From positions 1-64,000 of the forward strand of contig JAKLHK010000011.1 in the NCBI GenBank assembly GCA_022710185.1: a stretch of DNA of 64,000 nucleotides. The letters are read 5' to 3'. The notes beneath the pieces were generated by a model that saw only the letters and a program-made list of their open reading frames with translations, searched no databases and had not been told where the DNA came from. Made by a program: the position numbers and the translations under genes. This document shows, one piece after another, positions 8,749-18,508 of the stretch; position 1 is the stretch's first letter, and each line of letters begins with the position of its first letter. This DNA is from Bacteroidota bacterium. Its GTDB lineage: Bacteria > Bacteroidota > Bacteroidia > Bacteroidales > JAGNHN01.

Positions 8749-9348
8749 ATGGAAAAAAGAAAGACGCTATTCCACCGGCTGATCCCACCGCCCCAATGGA
8801 AGGTCCCGGTGCTGCTCACCCTGGGCATCATGGTTGGCTTCGTCGCCTTCCTGGCCTACATCTCACGTTTTCACAATTACCTGGGGGAGAAGCCTGAGAC
8901 CTGTATCAACTGCCATGTCATGACCTCGCAGTATGCCAGCTGGATGCACAGTTCCCACCGGGAGACCGCTACCTGCACCGACTGTCATGTGCCGCATGAA
9001 AATATCATCTCCAAATACCTTTTCAAGGCCAACGACGGGATGCGGCATGCCACCATCTTCACGCTCCGCATGGAGCCCCAGGTGATCCGTATCCGCGAGT
9101 CGGCCATACCGGTGGTGCAAAAAAACTGCACCCGCTGCCACGGCAAACTGTTCCATGGCCCCCCGGCTTCAGGCATGGCTGTGAATATCGCCGACCGCCT
9201 ATGCTGGGATTGCCACCGGGAAGTACCGCACGGCACGGTGAGCAGCCTGGCCAGCGACCGTTTCGCCCGGGTACCCCTGCCCTCCAGCCCCGTGCCTTCA
9301 TGGCTTAAGTTCTCCCAAGACCAAAACGACCAAAACATACCGAAATGA
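8749..9348 (+). CDS. nrfH: NrfH, tetrahaem quinol dehydrogenase of nitrite reductase
   Basis: The protein is 199 aa. One membrane anchor (about 19-38) is followed by four CXXCH motifs starting at C52, C76, C127 and C152, the NapC/NirT-type pattern. It takes electrons from menaquinol and passes them to NrfA on the periplasmic face. The gene overlaps nrfA by ATGA, so translation is coupled. The spacing of haems 1-4 and the length match NrfH. Confidence 0.96.
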   Translation: MEKRKTLFHRLIPPPQWKVPVLLTLGIMVGFVAFLAYISRFHNYLGEKPETCINCHVMTSQYASWMHSSHRETATCTDCHVPHENIISKYLFKANDGMRHATIFTLRMEPQVIRIRESAIPVVQKNCTRCHGKLFHGPPASGMAVNIADRLCWDCHREVPHGTVSSLASDRFARVPLPSSPVPSWLKFSQDQNDQNIPK

Positions 9349-10850
9349 CAAGCATCAGACAAACCATTGAAAACCGTCCCTGGGTGGGATGGCTCCTTTT
9401 CCTGCTCACCGTGGGCATAGTGTTCCTGCTCGGCCTCCTCGCCAGCTCCATTGTGGAGCGCAGGGCCGAAACCACCGCCATCGCCGTGCCTGAAGGCAAA
9501 TTCGATGCCTTTGAAGCCGTCAACGAAGAGTTCAAGGACTATTATCCCCGGGAATACCAATCCTGGCTGCAGACCGCGGATACCGGTTTCCGCAGTATGT
9601 ATGGAGGGAATGCGATGCGTGATATGCTGGAGGAAGATCCGCGGCTGGTCGTCCTTTGGGCTGGATACGCCTTTTCCAAAGACTATAGCCAGGGACGTGG
9701 GCACAGCTATGCCGTGACGGACATAAGGAATTCGCTCCGTACCGCAGCTCCCATGACGCCTGAGGATGGCCCCATGCCGGGTACCTGCTGGAGCTGTAAA
9801 AGCCCCGATGTACCCCGCATGATGGCCGAGATCGGTCCGGAAGCCTTCTACAGCAAGAAATGGGCCGCCCTGGGCCATGAAGTGACCAACTCCATCGGTT
9901 GCGCGGACTGCCACGACCCGGCCACCATGAACCTGAGGATATCCCGTCCGGGCCTGGTGGAAGCGTTCGAGCGCCGTGGGGAGGACATCACCAAGGTAAG
10001 CCATCAGCAAATGCGCTCCCTGGTGTGCGCCCAATGCCATGTGGAGTATTATTTCAAGGGAGAAGGGAAATACCTCACCTTCCCCTGGGACAAGGGCTTC
10101 ACTGTGGAACAGATGGAAGAGTACTACGACAGCTATGCCTTCTCCGACTGGACCCACGCCATCAGCAAGGCCCCCATGCTCAAGGCCCAGCATCCTGACT
10201 ATGAGCTGTACACCATGGGCATCCATGCCCGCCGCGACGTAGCCTGTGCCGACTGCCATATGCCCTACAAGAGCGAGGGCAGCCAGAAGTTCACGGACCA
10301 TCATATCCAAAGCCCGCTCAACAACATCGCCAACTCCTGCCAGGTGTGCCACCGGGAAGAGACGGAAGAGATCGTGGCTTCCGTTTACGCTCACCAGCAA
10401 CGGGTGGTGGAGACCCGCATCCAGGCTGAAGATGTGATCGTGAAGGCCCACATCGAGGCCGGGGCAGCATGGGAAGCCGGGGCCACAGAGACCGAAATGG
10501 CACCCGTGCTCCAGCTCATCCGCCAGGCCCAGTGGCGCTGGGACTACGCCGCCGCAAGCCATGGCGCCGCCTTCCATGCCCCGGTTGAGACCCTGCGCGT
10601 GCTCAGCGGGGCTATTGCCAGAGGCCAGGAAGCCCGCGTGGAGCTGAGCCGCATCCTCAGCAAATACGGCAAGGGCCTGGTGGCTATGCCCGACATCAGC
10701 ACCAAGGAAAAGGCCCAGCAATATATTGGCCTTGACATGCCCAAGCTGAGGGCCGAAAAGGACGAGTTCCTGAAGACCATAGTGCCTGAATGGATCCGGC
10801 AATACGAAAGCAAGGGCGCAGAAAAATCTGAACCTGTAGCAGCCCAGTGA
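9345..10850 (+). CDS. nrfA: NrfA, ammonia-forming cytochrome c nitrite reductase
   Basis: The protein is 501 aa with a signal-anchor segment at about 14-31. The hallmark active-site haem motif CWSCK (C148-K152) supplies the lysine axial ligand. Four ordinary CXXCH motifs follow (CADCH, CAQCH, CADCH, CQVCH), the second CADCH followed by MPYK and the conserved TDHH-x-x-SPL. It reduces nitrite with six electrons to ammonium in the periplasm, in complex with NrfH. The start overlaps the nrfH stop by 4 bp. All expected catalytic motifs are present. Confidence 0.98.
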   Translation: MTSIRQTIENRPWVGWLLFLLTVGIVFLLGLLASSIVERRAETTAIAVPEGKFDAFEAVNEEFKDYYPREYQSWLQTADTGFRSMYGGNAMRDMLEEDPRLVVLWAGYAFSKDYSQGRGHSYAVTDIRNSLRTAAPMTPEDGPMPGTCWSCKSPDVPRMMAEIGPEAFYSKKWAALGHEVTNSIGCADCHDPATMNLRISRPGLVEAFERRGEDITKVSHQQMRSLVCAQCHVEYYFKGEGKYLTFPWDKGFTVEQMEEYYDSYAFSDWTHAISKAPMLKAQHPDYELYTMGIHARRDVACADCHMPYKSEGSQKFTDHHIQSPLNNIANSCQVCHREETEEIVASVYAHQQRVVETRIQAEDVIVKAHIEAGAAWEAGATETEMAPVLQLIRQAQWRWDYAAASHGAAFHAPVETLRVLSGAIARGQEARVELSRILSKYGKGLVAMPDISTKEKAQQYIGLDMPKLRAEKDEFLKTIVPEWIRQYESKGAEKSEPVAAQ

Positions 10851-10891
10851 CCCCATTCTTCCAAAAAAACCATTTACAAACTGTGTAGTAT

Positions 10892-12160
10892 ATGAAGCGT
10901 CACTTTTTCACCCTTATCCTGCTGCTGGCCACGGCCGGCCTGATGGCCCAGACCCTCACCTTCACCGGCCAGGTACGTCCGCGCTTTGAGCTGCGCGACG
11001 GGTATAAAACCCTGAGCACCGAAGAAGCCATCCCGGCCATGTTCACCTCCCAGCGCACCCGCCTGACCGCCCTGTTCGGGACCGAGGCCGTGAGGGCCAG
11101 CCTCAGCTTCCAGGATGTCAGGGTATGGGGCGACGTGCCCCAACTGAACCTCAGCGATGCCAACGGAACTGCCATCCATGAAGCCTGGGCCGAGGTAGAC
11201 CTCAATAAATACCTGAGCCTGCGCGCCGGGCGACAAGAAATAGCCTATGACGACCAACGGATCTTTGGCAACGTGGACTGGACGCAGCAAGGCAGGAGCC
11301 ACGACGCCCTCGTGTTCAAGGTGAAGCCCTGCGCCAAAGGTCAGATCCACCTGGGCGTAGCCTATAACCAGAATGCCGAAGCCCTGTTTGGCAAGGACTA
11401 TACCGTGGCCGGCAATTACAAGGCCATGCAGTACCTCTGGCTGCACCGCGACATGGAAGCCTTCGGAGTCAGCCTGCTGTACCTTCATAACGGCATGGCC
11501 TGGCAGGATCCTGCGGACTCTACCCAGAAGATCGTTTACAGCCATACCCTGGGGCCACGCCTAACCTACAGCAAGGACAAACTCGGCGCTGCCGCCGCAT
11601 TTTACCTGCAGACCGGTAAGGACGCCGCCAAGCGTGACCTGAGCGCCATGTATTTCAGCCTGGAAGGGAACTACCAGCTGACAGAGAAGTTCAAGGCCGG
11701 ATTAGGGCTTGAGTTCCTCAGCGGGCGCGATCAGGATGCGGAAGCCGGAGAAAACGGGGCCTTTACGCCCTTCTACGGAACCAACCACAAGTTCAACGGC
11801 TGGATGGATTACTTCTATGTGAGCAACCATCTTAACAGCGTGGGACTGATGGATCTCTACATCCCACTGGCCTATTCCACCGGTAAATGGACCCTTCAGG
11901 CCATCCCCCACCTGTTCCAGGCCACCGCCAGGGTGCTTGACCCTGCGGATCCCCAGAAGGAACTGGATGCCGGCCTGGGCACGGAGCTCGACCTGATGGC
12001 GCAATACAAGATCTCTCCAGTTGCATCGCTCAGCCTGGGCTTCAGCGCCATGGACGGCACAGAGACCCTGCAGGCCCTCAAGGGCGGCGACCATGAGAAA
12101 CTTTCGACCTGGGGATGGATGATGCTGGACATCAAGCCTTTCGTCAAGCTGAAGGAATAG
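10892..12160 (+). CDS. Alginate-export-like outer-membrane porin
   Basis: The protein is 422 aa with a clear signal peptide (to about residue 20). It has alternating beta strands throughout, including LTFTGQVRPRFELRDG at the start and LRAGRQEIAYDDQRIFGNVDW in the middle, which resemble the AlgE/alginate_exp porin family. It begins 41 bp after nrfA on the same strand and ends at a strong terminator, so it probably belongs to the nrf transcript. It could let nitrite or another small anion through the outer membrane. That role is inferred from position, not from residues. Confidence 0.8.
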   Translation: MKRHFFTLILLLATAGLMAQTLTFTGQVRPRFELRDGYKTLSTEEAIPAMFTSQRTRLTALFGTEAVRASLSFQDVRVWGDVPQLNLSDANGTAIHEAWAEVDLNKYLSLRAGRQEIAYDDQRIFGNVDWTQQGRSHDALVFKVKPCAKGQIHLGVAYNQNAEALFGKDYTVAGNYKAMQYLWLHRDMEAFGVSLLYLHNGMAWQDPADSTQKIVYSHTLGPRLTYSKDKLGAAAAFYLQTGKDAAKRDLSAMYFSLEGNYQLTEKFKAGLGLEFLSGRDQDAEAGENGAFTPFYGTNHKFNGWMDYFYVSNHLNSVGLMDLYIPLAYSTGKWTLQAIPHLFQATARVLDPADPQKELDAGLGTELDLMAQYKISPVASLSLGFSAMDGTETLQALKGGDHEKLSTWGWMMLDIKPFVKLKE

Positions 12161-12179
12161 ACATTCCATGCATTTACTG

Positions 12180-12223
12180 AGCGGCGTGCCCCCCTGATAA
12201 GGACGGCACGCCGCTTTTCTTTT
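12180..12223 (+). terminator. Strong terminator at the end of the nrf operon
   Basis: A perfect 10-bp GC-rich stem (GCGGCGTGCC/GGCACGCCGC) with a 14-nt loop is followed by TTTTCTTTT. Confidence 0.92.
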
Positions 12224-12332
12224 CTGTTGCCTGATGGATAATAACGGTTCAGCCGCTGTTTCGGCCGGGTACACCTCCCCTTTTCTGAAAAAATAATTGA
12301 AGACTGAAAACTAAAAAACCGAAATCGTGTTT

Positions 12333-12340
12333 TATTTTTG
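12333..12340 (+). promoter_or_regulatory. Putative -7 element of the TetR-RND operon
   Basis: TATTTTTG matches TAnnTTTG, 17 bp before the regulator's ATG. The 130 bp between the nrf terminator and this point hold no gene. I see no perfect palindrome that could be named as the TetR operator. Confidence 0.45.
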
Positions 12341-12357
12341 TGCCCTAATTTATCCCT

Positions 12358-12972
12358 ATGGACAACCGGGAAAAGATCATACTGCATGCCTGCGAGCTGT
12401 TCCGGTCGCGGGGGATACGCAGTGTCACCATGGATAGCCTGGCGACGGACCTGAGCATATCGAAGCGGACCATATACGAGCTGTTTACCGACAAGGACAG
12501 CCTGGTAATGGAGTGTGTGAAGCGCATCCTGCTCAGGGACAATGAAGTGCTGATGGGCATCCTGAAGGAATCGGAAAACGTGATCGAGGCCATACTGAAG
12601 TTCCTCCGCCACCAGAAAACCCTGAGGGAGACCTATACCCCGGCCTTTGTAGAGGACTTCAAACGTTACCTTCCGGCGGTGCATGCTACCTTTTATTCCT
12701 GCAAGGAGGACCTGAAGAAGTTCTCCGCATCCTACACCTTGCTCGAGAAGGGACGCCGTGAAGGCGTATTCCGTCCGGGCATGGACATTGAGATGGTGGA
12801 CCATTTCATCCACGAGATGATGTCTGTCATCCATACGAGCCCCCGCCTCCTGGCCCTGGGCGCCAGCGATGAAGCCCTGTTTGGAAATATTTTCCTGCCC
12901 TATTTCCGGGGGCTATGCACTCCCAGGGGCCTGGAGCTCATGGACCACCTCTTCAACGAATACAGCCATTAA
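12358..12972 (+). CDS. TetR/AcrR-family transcriptional regulator
   Basis: The protein is 204 aa. The N-terminal helix-turn-helix is typical (ILHACELFRSRGIRSVTMDSLA followed by LSISKRTIYELF, about 7-42). The C-terminal helical part is a ligand-binding domain with no diagnostic motif. It stands first in an operon with a TolC-type channel, adaptor and RND pump (4-bp gap to the next gene), so it most likely represses this pump and is relieved by a pump substrate. Confidence 0.9.
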   Translation: MDNREKIILHACELFRSRGIRSVTMDSLATDLSISKRTIYELFTDKDSLVMECVKRILLRDNEVLMGILKESENVIEAILKFLRHQKTLRETYTPAFVEDFKRYLPAVHATFYSCKEDLKKFSASYTLLEKGRREGVFRPGMDIEMVDHFIHEMMSVIHTSPRLLALGASDEALFGNIFLPYFRGLCTPRGLELMDHLFNEYSH

Positions 12973-12976
12973 TCCA

Positions 12977-14281
12977 ATGAATATGAACAGATTCAAAATC
13001 CTGATAGCCTTAGTGTTCCTGATCGGCACCTCCCGGACGGGGGCACAGGAAAGCCTGAGCCTGAGCCTCGAAGAAGCCAGGAAGCATGCGCTGGAATTCA
13101 ACAAGACCTTGCACGGATCGGCGCTGGCCATGGAAAAGGCCAGGCAGGAGCTGAGGGAGGCCGTGGCCAATGGATTGCCCCAGATCGCGGCTACGGCAGA
13201 CTATTCCAACAGCCTGGGCGCTGTGATGTCGATACGGTTCAACGAAAACCTTCCGGCTACCGAGATTGAGATGAAGCCGACCGGCAACTTCTACCTCAAT
13301 GTCAACCAACTGCTTTTCAGTGGTAACTATATCGTCGGCGTGCAGATGGCCCGGCTTTCCGAGGAGCTCAGCCGCACCAATCTTCAGAAAACGGAACTGG
13401 AAGTTGCCACCCAGGTCAGCGAAGCCTATTACCTCTGCCTTATGGCGCGGGAATCGCGTAGGATAGTGGAGCAAAACCTCAGCAACCTGGAGTCACTGTA
13501 CACCAAGACCGCAGCCATGGGCAAGGTGGGCATGATTGAGCAGACCGATGTAGACCAATTGCAGGTGCAGGTGATGGCGATGCGTAATGCCGTTTCGGCC
13601 ATTGGACGTCAGGAGGAAATGGCCCTGAATATGTTGCGGCTGCAGCTGGGGGTCGCCCCCACCACCCGCCTCACGCTCAGCGCCTCCCTGGATGCCCTCA
13701 TGAACGATGCCTCCGGAGCCGGCCTGCTTACCGTCCCTTTCGATCCGGACAAGAGTGTAGATTACCGGTTGATGAAACAACAGGAGCTGCTGGCCGGCAA
13801 GGCAGTGAATATGCAACGGGCCAATGCCCTGCCCTCCCTGGGGGCCTTTTACCGCTATACCTATCAGTTCATCGAGCCCAACTTCAACATGACGCCACCG
13901 AACATGGTGGGACTGCAGCTCAATGTGCCCCTGTTCAGCAGCGGGCTGAGGACCGCCCAGACCCGTCAGGCCCTGATCGATCTTAAAAGCCTGCGCAACC
14001 AGATCTCCCTGCTCGAGGATCAGCTGAGCCTGCAGGACCAGCAGCTGCGCACTGACCTTAACAATGCGCTGGAGGCATACCAGAACCAGCGGCAGAGCGT
14101 GGAAGTATCGCGCCGGGTATACCAGAGCCTGAAGCTCAAGTACGAGCAGGGGCTGATCTCGGGACTGGACCTTATCAGCGCCGATAATAACTACCTTAAG
14201 GCAGAGAATGCCTATTTAAGCGCCATGCTTGATGTGCTGAACGCCCGCCTCAGGATGGAAAAACTCTATGGAACCCTGTAA
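12977..14281 (+). CDS. TolC-family outer-membrane efflux channel
   Basis: From the ATG at 12977 (MNMNRFK) the protein is 434 aa with a signal peptide ending near TGAQ. It has the two OEP repeats of long coiled-coil helices; one contains SLEEARKHALEFNKTLHG and the other runs to the C-terminus. It forms the trimeric channel linking the RND pump to the outside. Reading further upstream is possible, but would run through the end of the TetR gene in another frame. Next in the operon is the adaptor, 21 bp away. Confidence 0.92.
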   Translation: MNMNRFKILIALVFLIGTSRTGAQESLSLSLEEARKHALEFNKTLHGSALAMEKARQELREAVANGLPQIAATADYSNSLGAVMSIRFNENLPATEIEMKPTGNFYLNVNQLLFSGNYIVGVQMARLSEELSRTNLQKTELEVATQVSEAYYLCLMARESRRIVEQNLSNLESLYTKTAAMGKVGMIEQTDVDQLQVQVMAMRNAVSAIGRQEEMALNMLRLQLGVAPTTRLTLSASLDALMNDASGAGLLTVPFDPDKSVDYRLMKQQELLAGKAVNMQRANALPSLGAFYRYTYQFIEPNFNMTPPNMVGLQLNVPLFSSGLRTAQTRQALIDLKSLRNQISLLEDQLSLQDQQLRTDLNNALEAYQNQRQSVEVSRRVYQSLKLKYEQGLISGLDLISADNNYLKAENAYLSAMLDVLNARLRMEKLYGTL

Positions 14282-14302
14282 AAACCCAATCAAACATACC
14301 GT

Positions 14303-15346
14303 ATGAAAAAGTCCCTTTTCTTCATAATCCCCCTGGCTGCCGCAGCCCTGGTGTCATGCCAGCGTGAACAGAAGGTAGCAGAGACCTCGGCCGGTTCCAG
14401 GATAGAGCCCGTGAAGGTGGTAGCCCTGGAGATGCAGGAGGTGGCGCGCACGGTAGAGTATACGGCTACCCTGCAGGCCTTCGAGGAGATCCACCTCTCC
14501 CCTTCCTCACCCGGAAGGATAGAATCCATCGGCGTGGAAGTAGGCGACCGGGTCCGGCAAGGCCAGGTCCTGGTGCAGATGGACCGCACCGCCTGGCACC
14601 AGGCTTCCATACAGATGCGCACACTCGAGACCGACCTGCGCCGCCTCGACACCCTGCGCAAGGTAGGCAGCATCGCCCAGCAGCAATACGACCAACTGCA
14701 TTCGCAGGTTGAGATCGCCAGGAGCAATGTGGATTTCCTGAGCGGGAATACCCGGCTGCAGGCCCCCTTCAATGGGATCATTTCTGGAAAATACTTTGAG
14801 GCCGGGGAAATGTATACCGGAACCCCGGTCCCCACCCTGGGCAAGGCCGCCATCCTGTCCATAGTACAGATCAACCGCCTCAAGGTCACCGTGCCCATCA
14901 GTGAAGCCTACTTCCCCCTGATCCGCAAGGGCATGGAGGTCAACATCCGCAGCGACATATACCCTGAGAAGGCATTCAGGGGTAAGGTGTTCAACATTTA
15001 CCCGACCGTAGACCCGGGCAGCCGCACCTTTAATATCGAGGTATCGGTGGATAATCCCGGGGAGATCCTGAGGCCGGGCATGTTTGTGAGGGTAGGTCTG
15101 GACCTGGACAAGGTGAAGGCCATCCTGCTTCCGGCCATCGCGGTGCTCAAACAGCAGGGCAGTAATGAGCGTTACCTCTTCGTGGCAGGGGACAGCACCG
15201 CCCGGAGAGTATCCGTGGAAATCGGGGCCCGTTACAACGACAAGATTGAAGTGCTCTCCGACCAGTTGAAAGCTGGGGATGAGATTGTGATCAACGGCCA
15301 GGCCCGCCTGCTGGACGGCATGAAGATCCAGGTGGTACGCGACTGA
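14303..15346 (+). CDS. RND efflux periplasmic adaptor (membrane fusion protein)
   Basis: The protein is 347 aa and is lipid-anchored (lipobox LVSC at about 16-19). A lipoyl-like half motif (SPSSPGRIESIGVEVGDRVRQGQVLVQMD), a helical hairpin, the second lipoyl half (NTRLQAPFNGIISGKYFEAGEMYT), a beta-barrel and a membrane-proximal domain are visible in order. It joins the pump and the TolC channel. It is the third gene of a TetR-TolC-MFP-RND operon. Confidence 0.95.
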   Translation: MKKSLFFIIPLAAAALVSCQREQKVAETSAGSRIEPVKVVALEMQEVARTVEYTATLQAFEEIHLSPSSPGRIESIGVEVGDRVRQGQVLVQMDRTAWHQASIQMRTLETDLRRLDTLRKVGSIAQQQYDQLHSQVEIARSNVDFLSGNTRLQAPFNGIISGKYFEAGEMYTGTPVPTLGKAAILSIVQINRLKVTVPISEAYFPLIRKGMEVNIRSDIYPEKAFRGKVFNIYPTVDPGSRTFNIEVSVDNPGEILRPGMFVRVGLDLDKVKAILLPAIAVLKQQGSNERYLFVAGDSTARRVSVEIGARYNDKIEVLSDQLKAGDEIVINGQARLLDGMKIQVVRD

Positions 15347-15373
15347 TCTTTATGTCATTAAGACCAAACAACC

Positions 15374-18300
15374 ATGAGTATTTATAAATCAGCCGTCAAC
15401 AAGCCCATCACCACACTGATGGTATTCACCGCGGTGGTGGTGATGGGGCTGTATTCCTACGTTAACCTCCCCGTCGACCTCTACCCCGAGATCGATCCGC
15501 CCTTCATCTCCGTGATGACAACCTATTCGGGCGCCAGCGCTGCTGATATCGAGACCAACATCACCAAGCGATTGGAGGATGCGCTGAACTCGGTGGACAA
15601 ACTGAAGGAGGTGACTTCCACTTCGAGCGACAACCTCAGCGTGATCACCCTGGAATTCCAATGGGGCGCCAATCTCGACGAGGCGACGAACGATGTGCGG
15701 GACGTAATCGACCGGATATACGATTACATGCCGGAAGACGTCGACCGGCCCACCATCTTCAAGTTCAACACCACTATGATGCCGATCGTGTTCTACGCGA
15801 TCACGGCCAAGGAGAGCTATCCCGGGCTGGAGAAGCTGTTGGACGAAAAAATCATCAATCCCCTGAACCGCATCGACGGGGTGGGCTCGGTATCCATGAT
15901 CGGGGCCCCGCACCGGGTGGTATATGTAGAAGCCGACCCCCGCCGCCTGGACGCATACAACCTCACCATAGAGCAAATTGGCAGCATGATCGCGGCCGAA
16001 AACCTCAACATGCCCTCAGGGAATGTGAAGATGGGCTATATGGACTATTCCCTCCGGGTGCAGGGCGAATTGGCCGAAAGCCGGCAACTGGAGGATTTGG
16101 TGGTCGGAAATTTCAATGGCACCCCGGTATACCTGCGGGATGTGGCGGAGGTCAGGGACAGCCTCAAGGACCTCTCCCTGGAGGAGCGGATCAACGGTCA
16201 GACGGGCCTCAGGCTCTTCGTGATGAAGCAATCAGGGGCCAACACCATGAAAGTGGCCCGGGAAGTGAACAAGAACCTCGAGCTCCTGAAAAAGGACCTC
16301 CCGCCCGATGTGGAGATCAGCCTGATCATGGACACCTCGACGTTTATCCGCGGAGCCATCCAGAACCTCTCGGAGACCCTGATGTGGGCGTTCATCTTCG
16401 TGGTCCTGGTGATCCTCCTCTTCCTGGGCCGTTGGAGAGCGACCCTCATTATTGTATTGACCATCCCCATCTCCCTCATCGTATCCTTCATCTACCTCTT
16501 CATATCAGGACATTCCATCAATGTGATCTCGCTGACCTCCTTGTCCATCGCGATCGGCATGGTGGTCGATGACGCCATTGTGGTGCTGGAGAACATCACC
16601 CGCCACATCGAGCGGGGAAGCAGTCCGCGGGAAGCAGCCATATACGCCACCAACGAGGTTTGGCTTGCGGTGATCATCACGACCCTGGTGGTGGTCGCGG
16701 TATTCTTCCCGCTGACCCTGGTGGGTGGGCTCACGGGCATCATGTTCAACCAGCTGGGCTGGATCGTCACCATTACGATCGTTACCTCTACCCTGGCGGC
16801 CATTACCATCACGCCTATGCTTTCGGCCCGGCTGCTCAAGCTGAGGCCCACGAAAGAAAAACCGGGTAGGATCTCCCACTCCCGGCTCATCCTTCCCCTG
16901 CTGGACAAGCTGGATGACTTCTATGTTGCCAGTCTGCGTTTTGCATTGAAGCGCAAGCGGCTCATCCTGTTGCTGGCCCTGGCCCTGTTCATCTCATCCT
17001 TTGGTCTCATGCGGTATATAGGTACCGATTTCCTGCCTGAGTCGGATGAATCGAGCATGTCTGTCGCCATTGAGCTCCAAACCGGAACCCGGGTGGAAGA
17101 GACCATAAAAACCACGCGCAAGCTGGAACGCCTGCTGCAGGAACGATACCCAGAGATTGAGATCATGGCCTCCTCTTCCGGTGCCGATGATGAGGGGAGC
17201 ATGTTCTCCCTTTTCCGCGGCACCGGGAGCAATATCATCAACTTCATGATGCGCCTCCAGCATGTGGAGGAGCGGCAACGCAGTGTGTGGGAGATCGCGG
17301 ACGACCTGAGGGCCCAGCTGGCTACCTACCCCGAAATCGTAACGGCCACGGTGTCCACCTCCACCGGGGGCATGGGCATGGGGGGTTCCAACACCGTCGA
17401 CATTGAGGTCTATGGCTACGATTTCGACCAGACTAACCGGGTGGCGGAGCAGATACGCAAGAAGCTGGCCGATGTCAAAGGTGCCACGGACATTACGGTA
17501 AGCCGTAAGAACGACAAACCCGAACTGCAGGTGGTCCTCGACAAGGAGAAAATGGCCCTGCACGGGCTCAACAGCGCCACAGTGTCCACCATGCTGCGCA
17601 ACCGCATCAGCGGACTCATCACCTCCCAATTTAAAGAGGAAGGAGATGAATATGATATCCGCATCCGCCTGGAGGAATCCTACCGCAACAGCATCAGCGA
17701 TTTGGAAGAGATTACCGTGGTCAATCCCATGGGAAAAAAGATCAAGCTCCGCGAGATCGCCAGGGTGGAGGAATACTGGGGACCGCCATCCATACAGCAC
17801 AAGCGTAAGGAAAGGGTGGTCACCATCGCCGTCAGGCCGCAGGCCACCTCGCTGGGTGAGCTGGCTGCCAACGTCCAGGCCGTAGTGGATGAGGTGGACA
17901 TCCCCCAGGAAGTTTTGGTGCAGATCGGCGGAGCATACGAGGACCAACAGGAGTCCTTCATGGACCTGGGCCTCCTCATGCTGCTCAGCCTCATCCTGGT
18001 ATTCATCGTAATGGCCTCCCAGTTCGAGTCCTTCACCATGCCCTTCATCATCATGTTCTCCATTCCCTTTGCCTTCACCGGGGTCATCCTGGCCTTGTTC
18101 CTCACGGGCACCACACTCAGCATCATCGCGGGCCTTGGGGCCGTCTTGCTGATCGGTATTGTGGTGAAAAACGGCATCGTGCTGGTAGATTTCACCAACC
18201 TGATCCGTGATCGTGGCCTGAAGCTGAACGAGGCCATTATCGCTGCGGGCCGGTCCCGCCTGCGCCCTGTGCTCATGACGGCCTTAACCACCATCCTGGG

Positions 18301-18496
18301 CATGCTGCCCCTGGCCCTGAGCCAGGGTGAGGGCGCGGAGATCTGGCGACCCATGGGCATCACGGTGATTGGTGGTCTGGTGTTCTCTACCATTGTGACC
18401 ATGATCATCGTTCCCGTGATGTATGGTCTGCTGGCCCGGACCGGAGAGCGCGACAAGGTCATGAAACTGCGCAGGAAATTCTCTCACCTGGACTAA
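15374..18496 (+). CDS. RND multidrug efflux permease (AcrB/MexB type)
   Basis: The protein is 1040 aa, the normal length for an HAE-type RND pump. The first transmembrane helix includes ITTLMVFTAVVVMGLYSY. Helix 4 contains SLSIAIGMVVDDAIVVLENI, with the two aspartates of the proton relay (VVDDA). A second membrane half starts near residue 870. Two large periplasmic loops are present. It extrudes hydrophobic or toxic compounds by proton antiport. A small PII-like gene follows after 12 bp. Confidence 0.96.
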   Translation: MSIYKSAVNKPITTLMVFTAVVVMGLYSYVNLPVDLYPEIDPPFISVMTTYSGASAADIETNITKRLEDALNSVDKLKEVTSTSSDNLSVITLEFQWGANLDEATNDVRDVIDRIYDYMPEDVDRPTIFKFNTTMMPIVFYAITAKESYPGLEKLLDEKIINPLNRIDGVGSVSMIGAPHRVVYVEADPRRLDAYNLTIEQIGSMIAAENLNMPSGNVKMGYMDYSLRVQGELAESRQLEDLVVGNFNGTPVYLRDVAEVRDSLKDLSLEERINGQTGLRLFVMKQSGANTMKVAREVNKNLELLKKDLPPDVEISLIMDTSTFIRGAIQNLSETLMWAFIFVVLVILLFLGRWRATLIIVLTIPISLIVSFIYLFISGHSINVISLTSLSIAIGMVVDDAIVVLENITRHIERGSSPREAAIYATNEVWLAVIITTLVVVAVFFPLTLVGGLTGIMFNQLGWIVTITIVTSTLAAITITPMLSARLLKLRPTKEKPGRISHSRLILPLLDKLDDFYVASLRFALKRKRLILLLALALFISSFGLMRYIGTDFLPESDESSMSVAIELQTGTRVEETIKTTRKLERLLQERYPEIEIMASSSGADDEGSMFSLFRGTGSNIINFMMRLQHVEERQRSVWEIADDLRAQLATYPEIVTATVSTSTGGMGMGGSNTVDIEVYGYDFDQTNRVAEQIRKKLADVKGATDITVSRKNDKPELQVVLDKEKMALHGLNSATVSTMLRNRISGLITSQFKEEGDEYDIRIRLEESYRNSISDLEEITVVNPMGKKIKLREIARVEEYWGPPSIQHKRKERVVTIAVRPQATSLGELAANVQAVVDEVDIPQEVLVQIGGAYEDQQESFMDLGLLMLLSLILVFIVMASQFESFTMPFIIMFSIPFAFTGVILALFLTGTTLSIIAGLGAVLLIGIVVKNGIVLVDFTNLIRDRGLKLNEAIIAAGRSRLRPVLMTALTTILGMLPLALSQGEGAEIWRPMGITVIGGLVFSTIVTMIIVPVMYGLLARTGERDKVMKLRRKFSHLD

Positions 18497-18508
18497 ATCC
18501 ATACAGCA

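Noticed and set aside
8985..10856. 623-codon open frame on the minus strand across nrfHA
   Set aside because: It is antisense to two genes with perfect haem motifs; its translation is compositionally odd (G, H and L rich) and has no recognised domain. High third-position GC keeps the opposite frame open.
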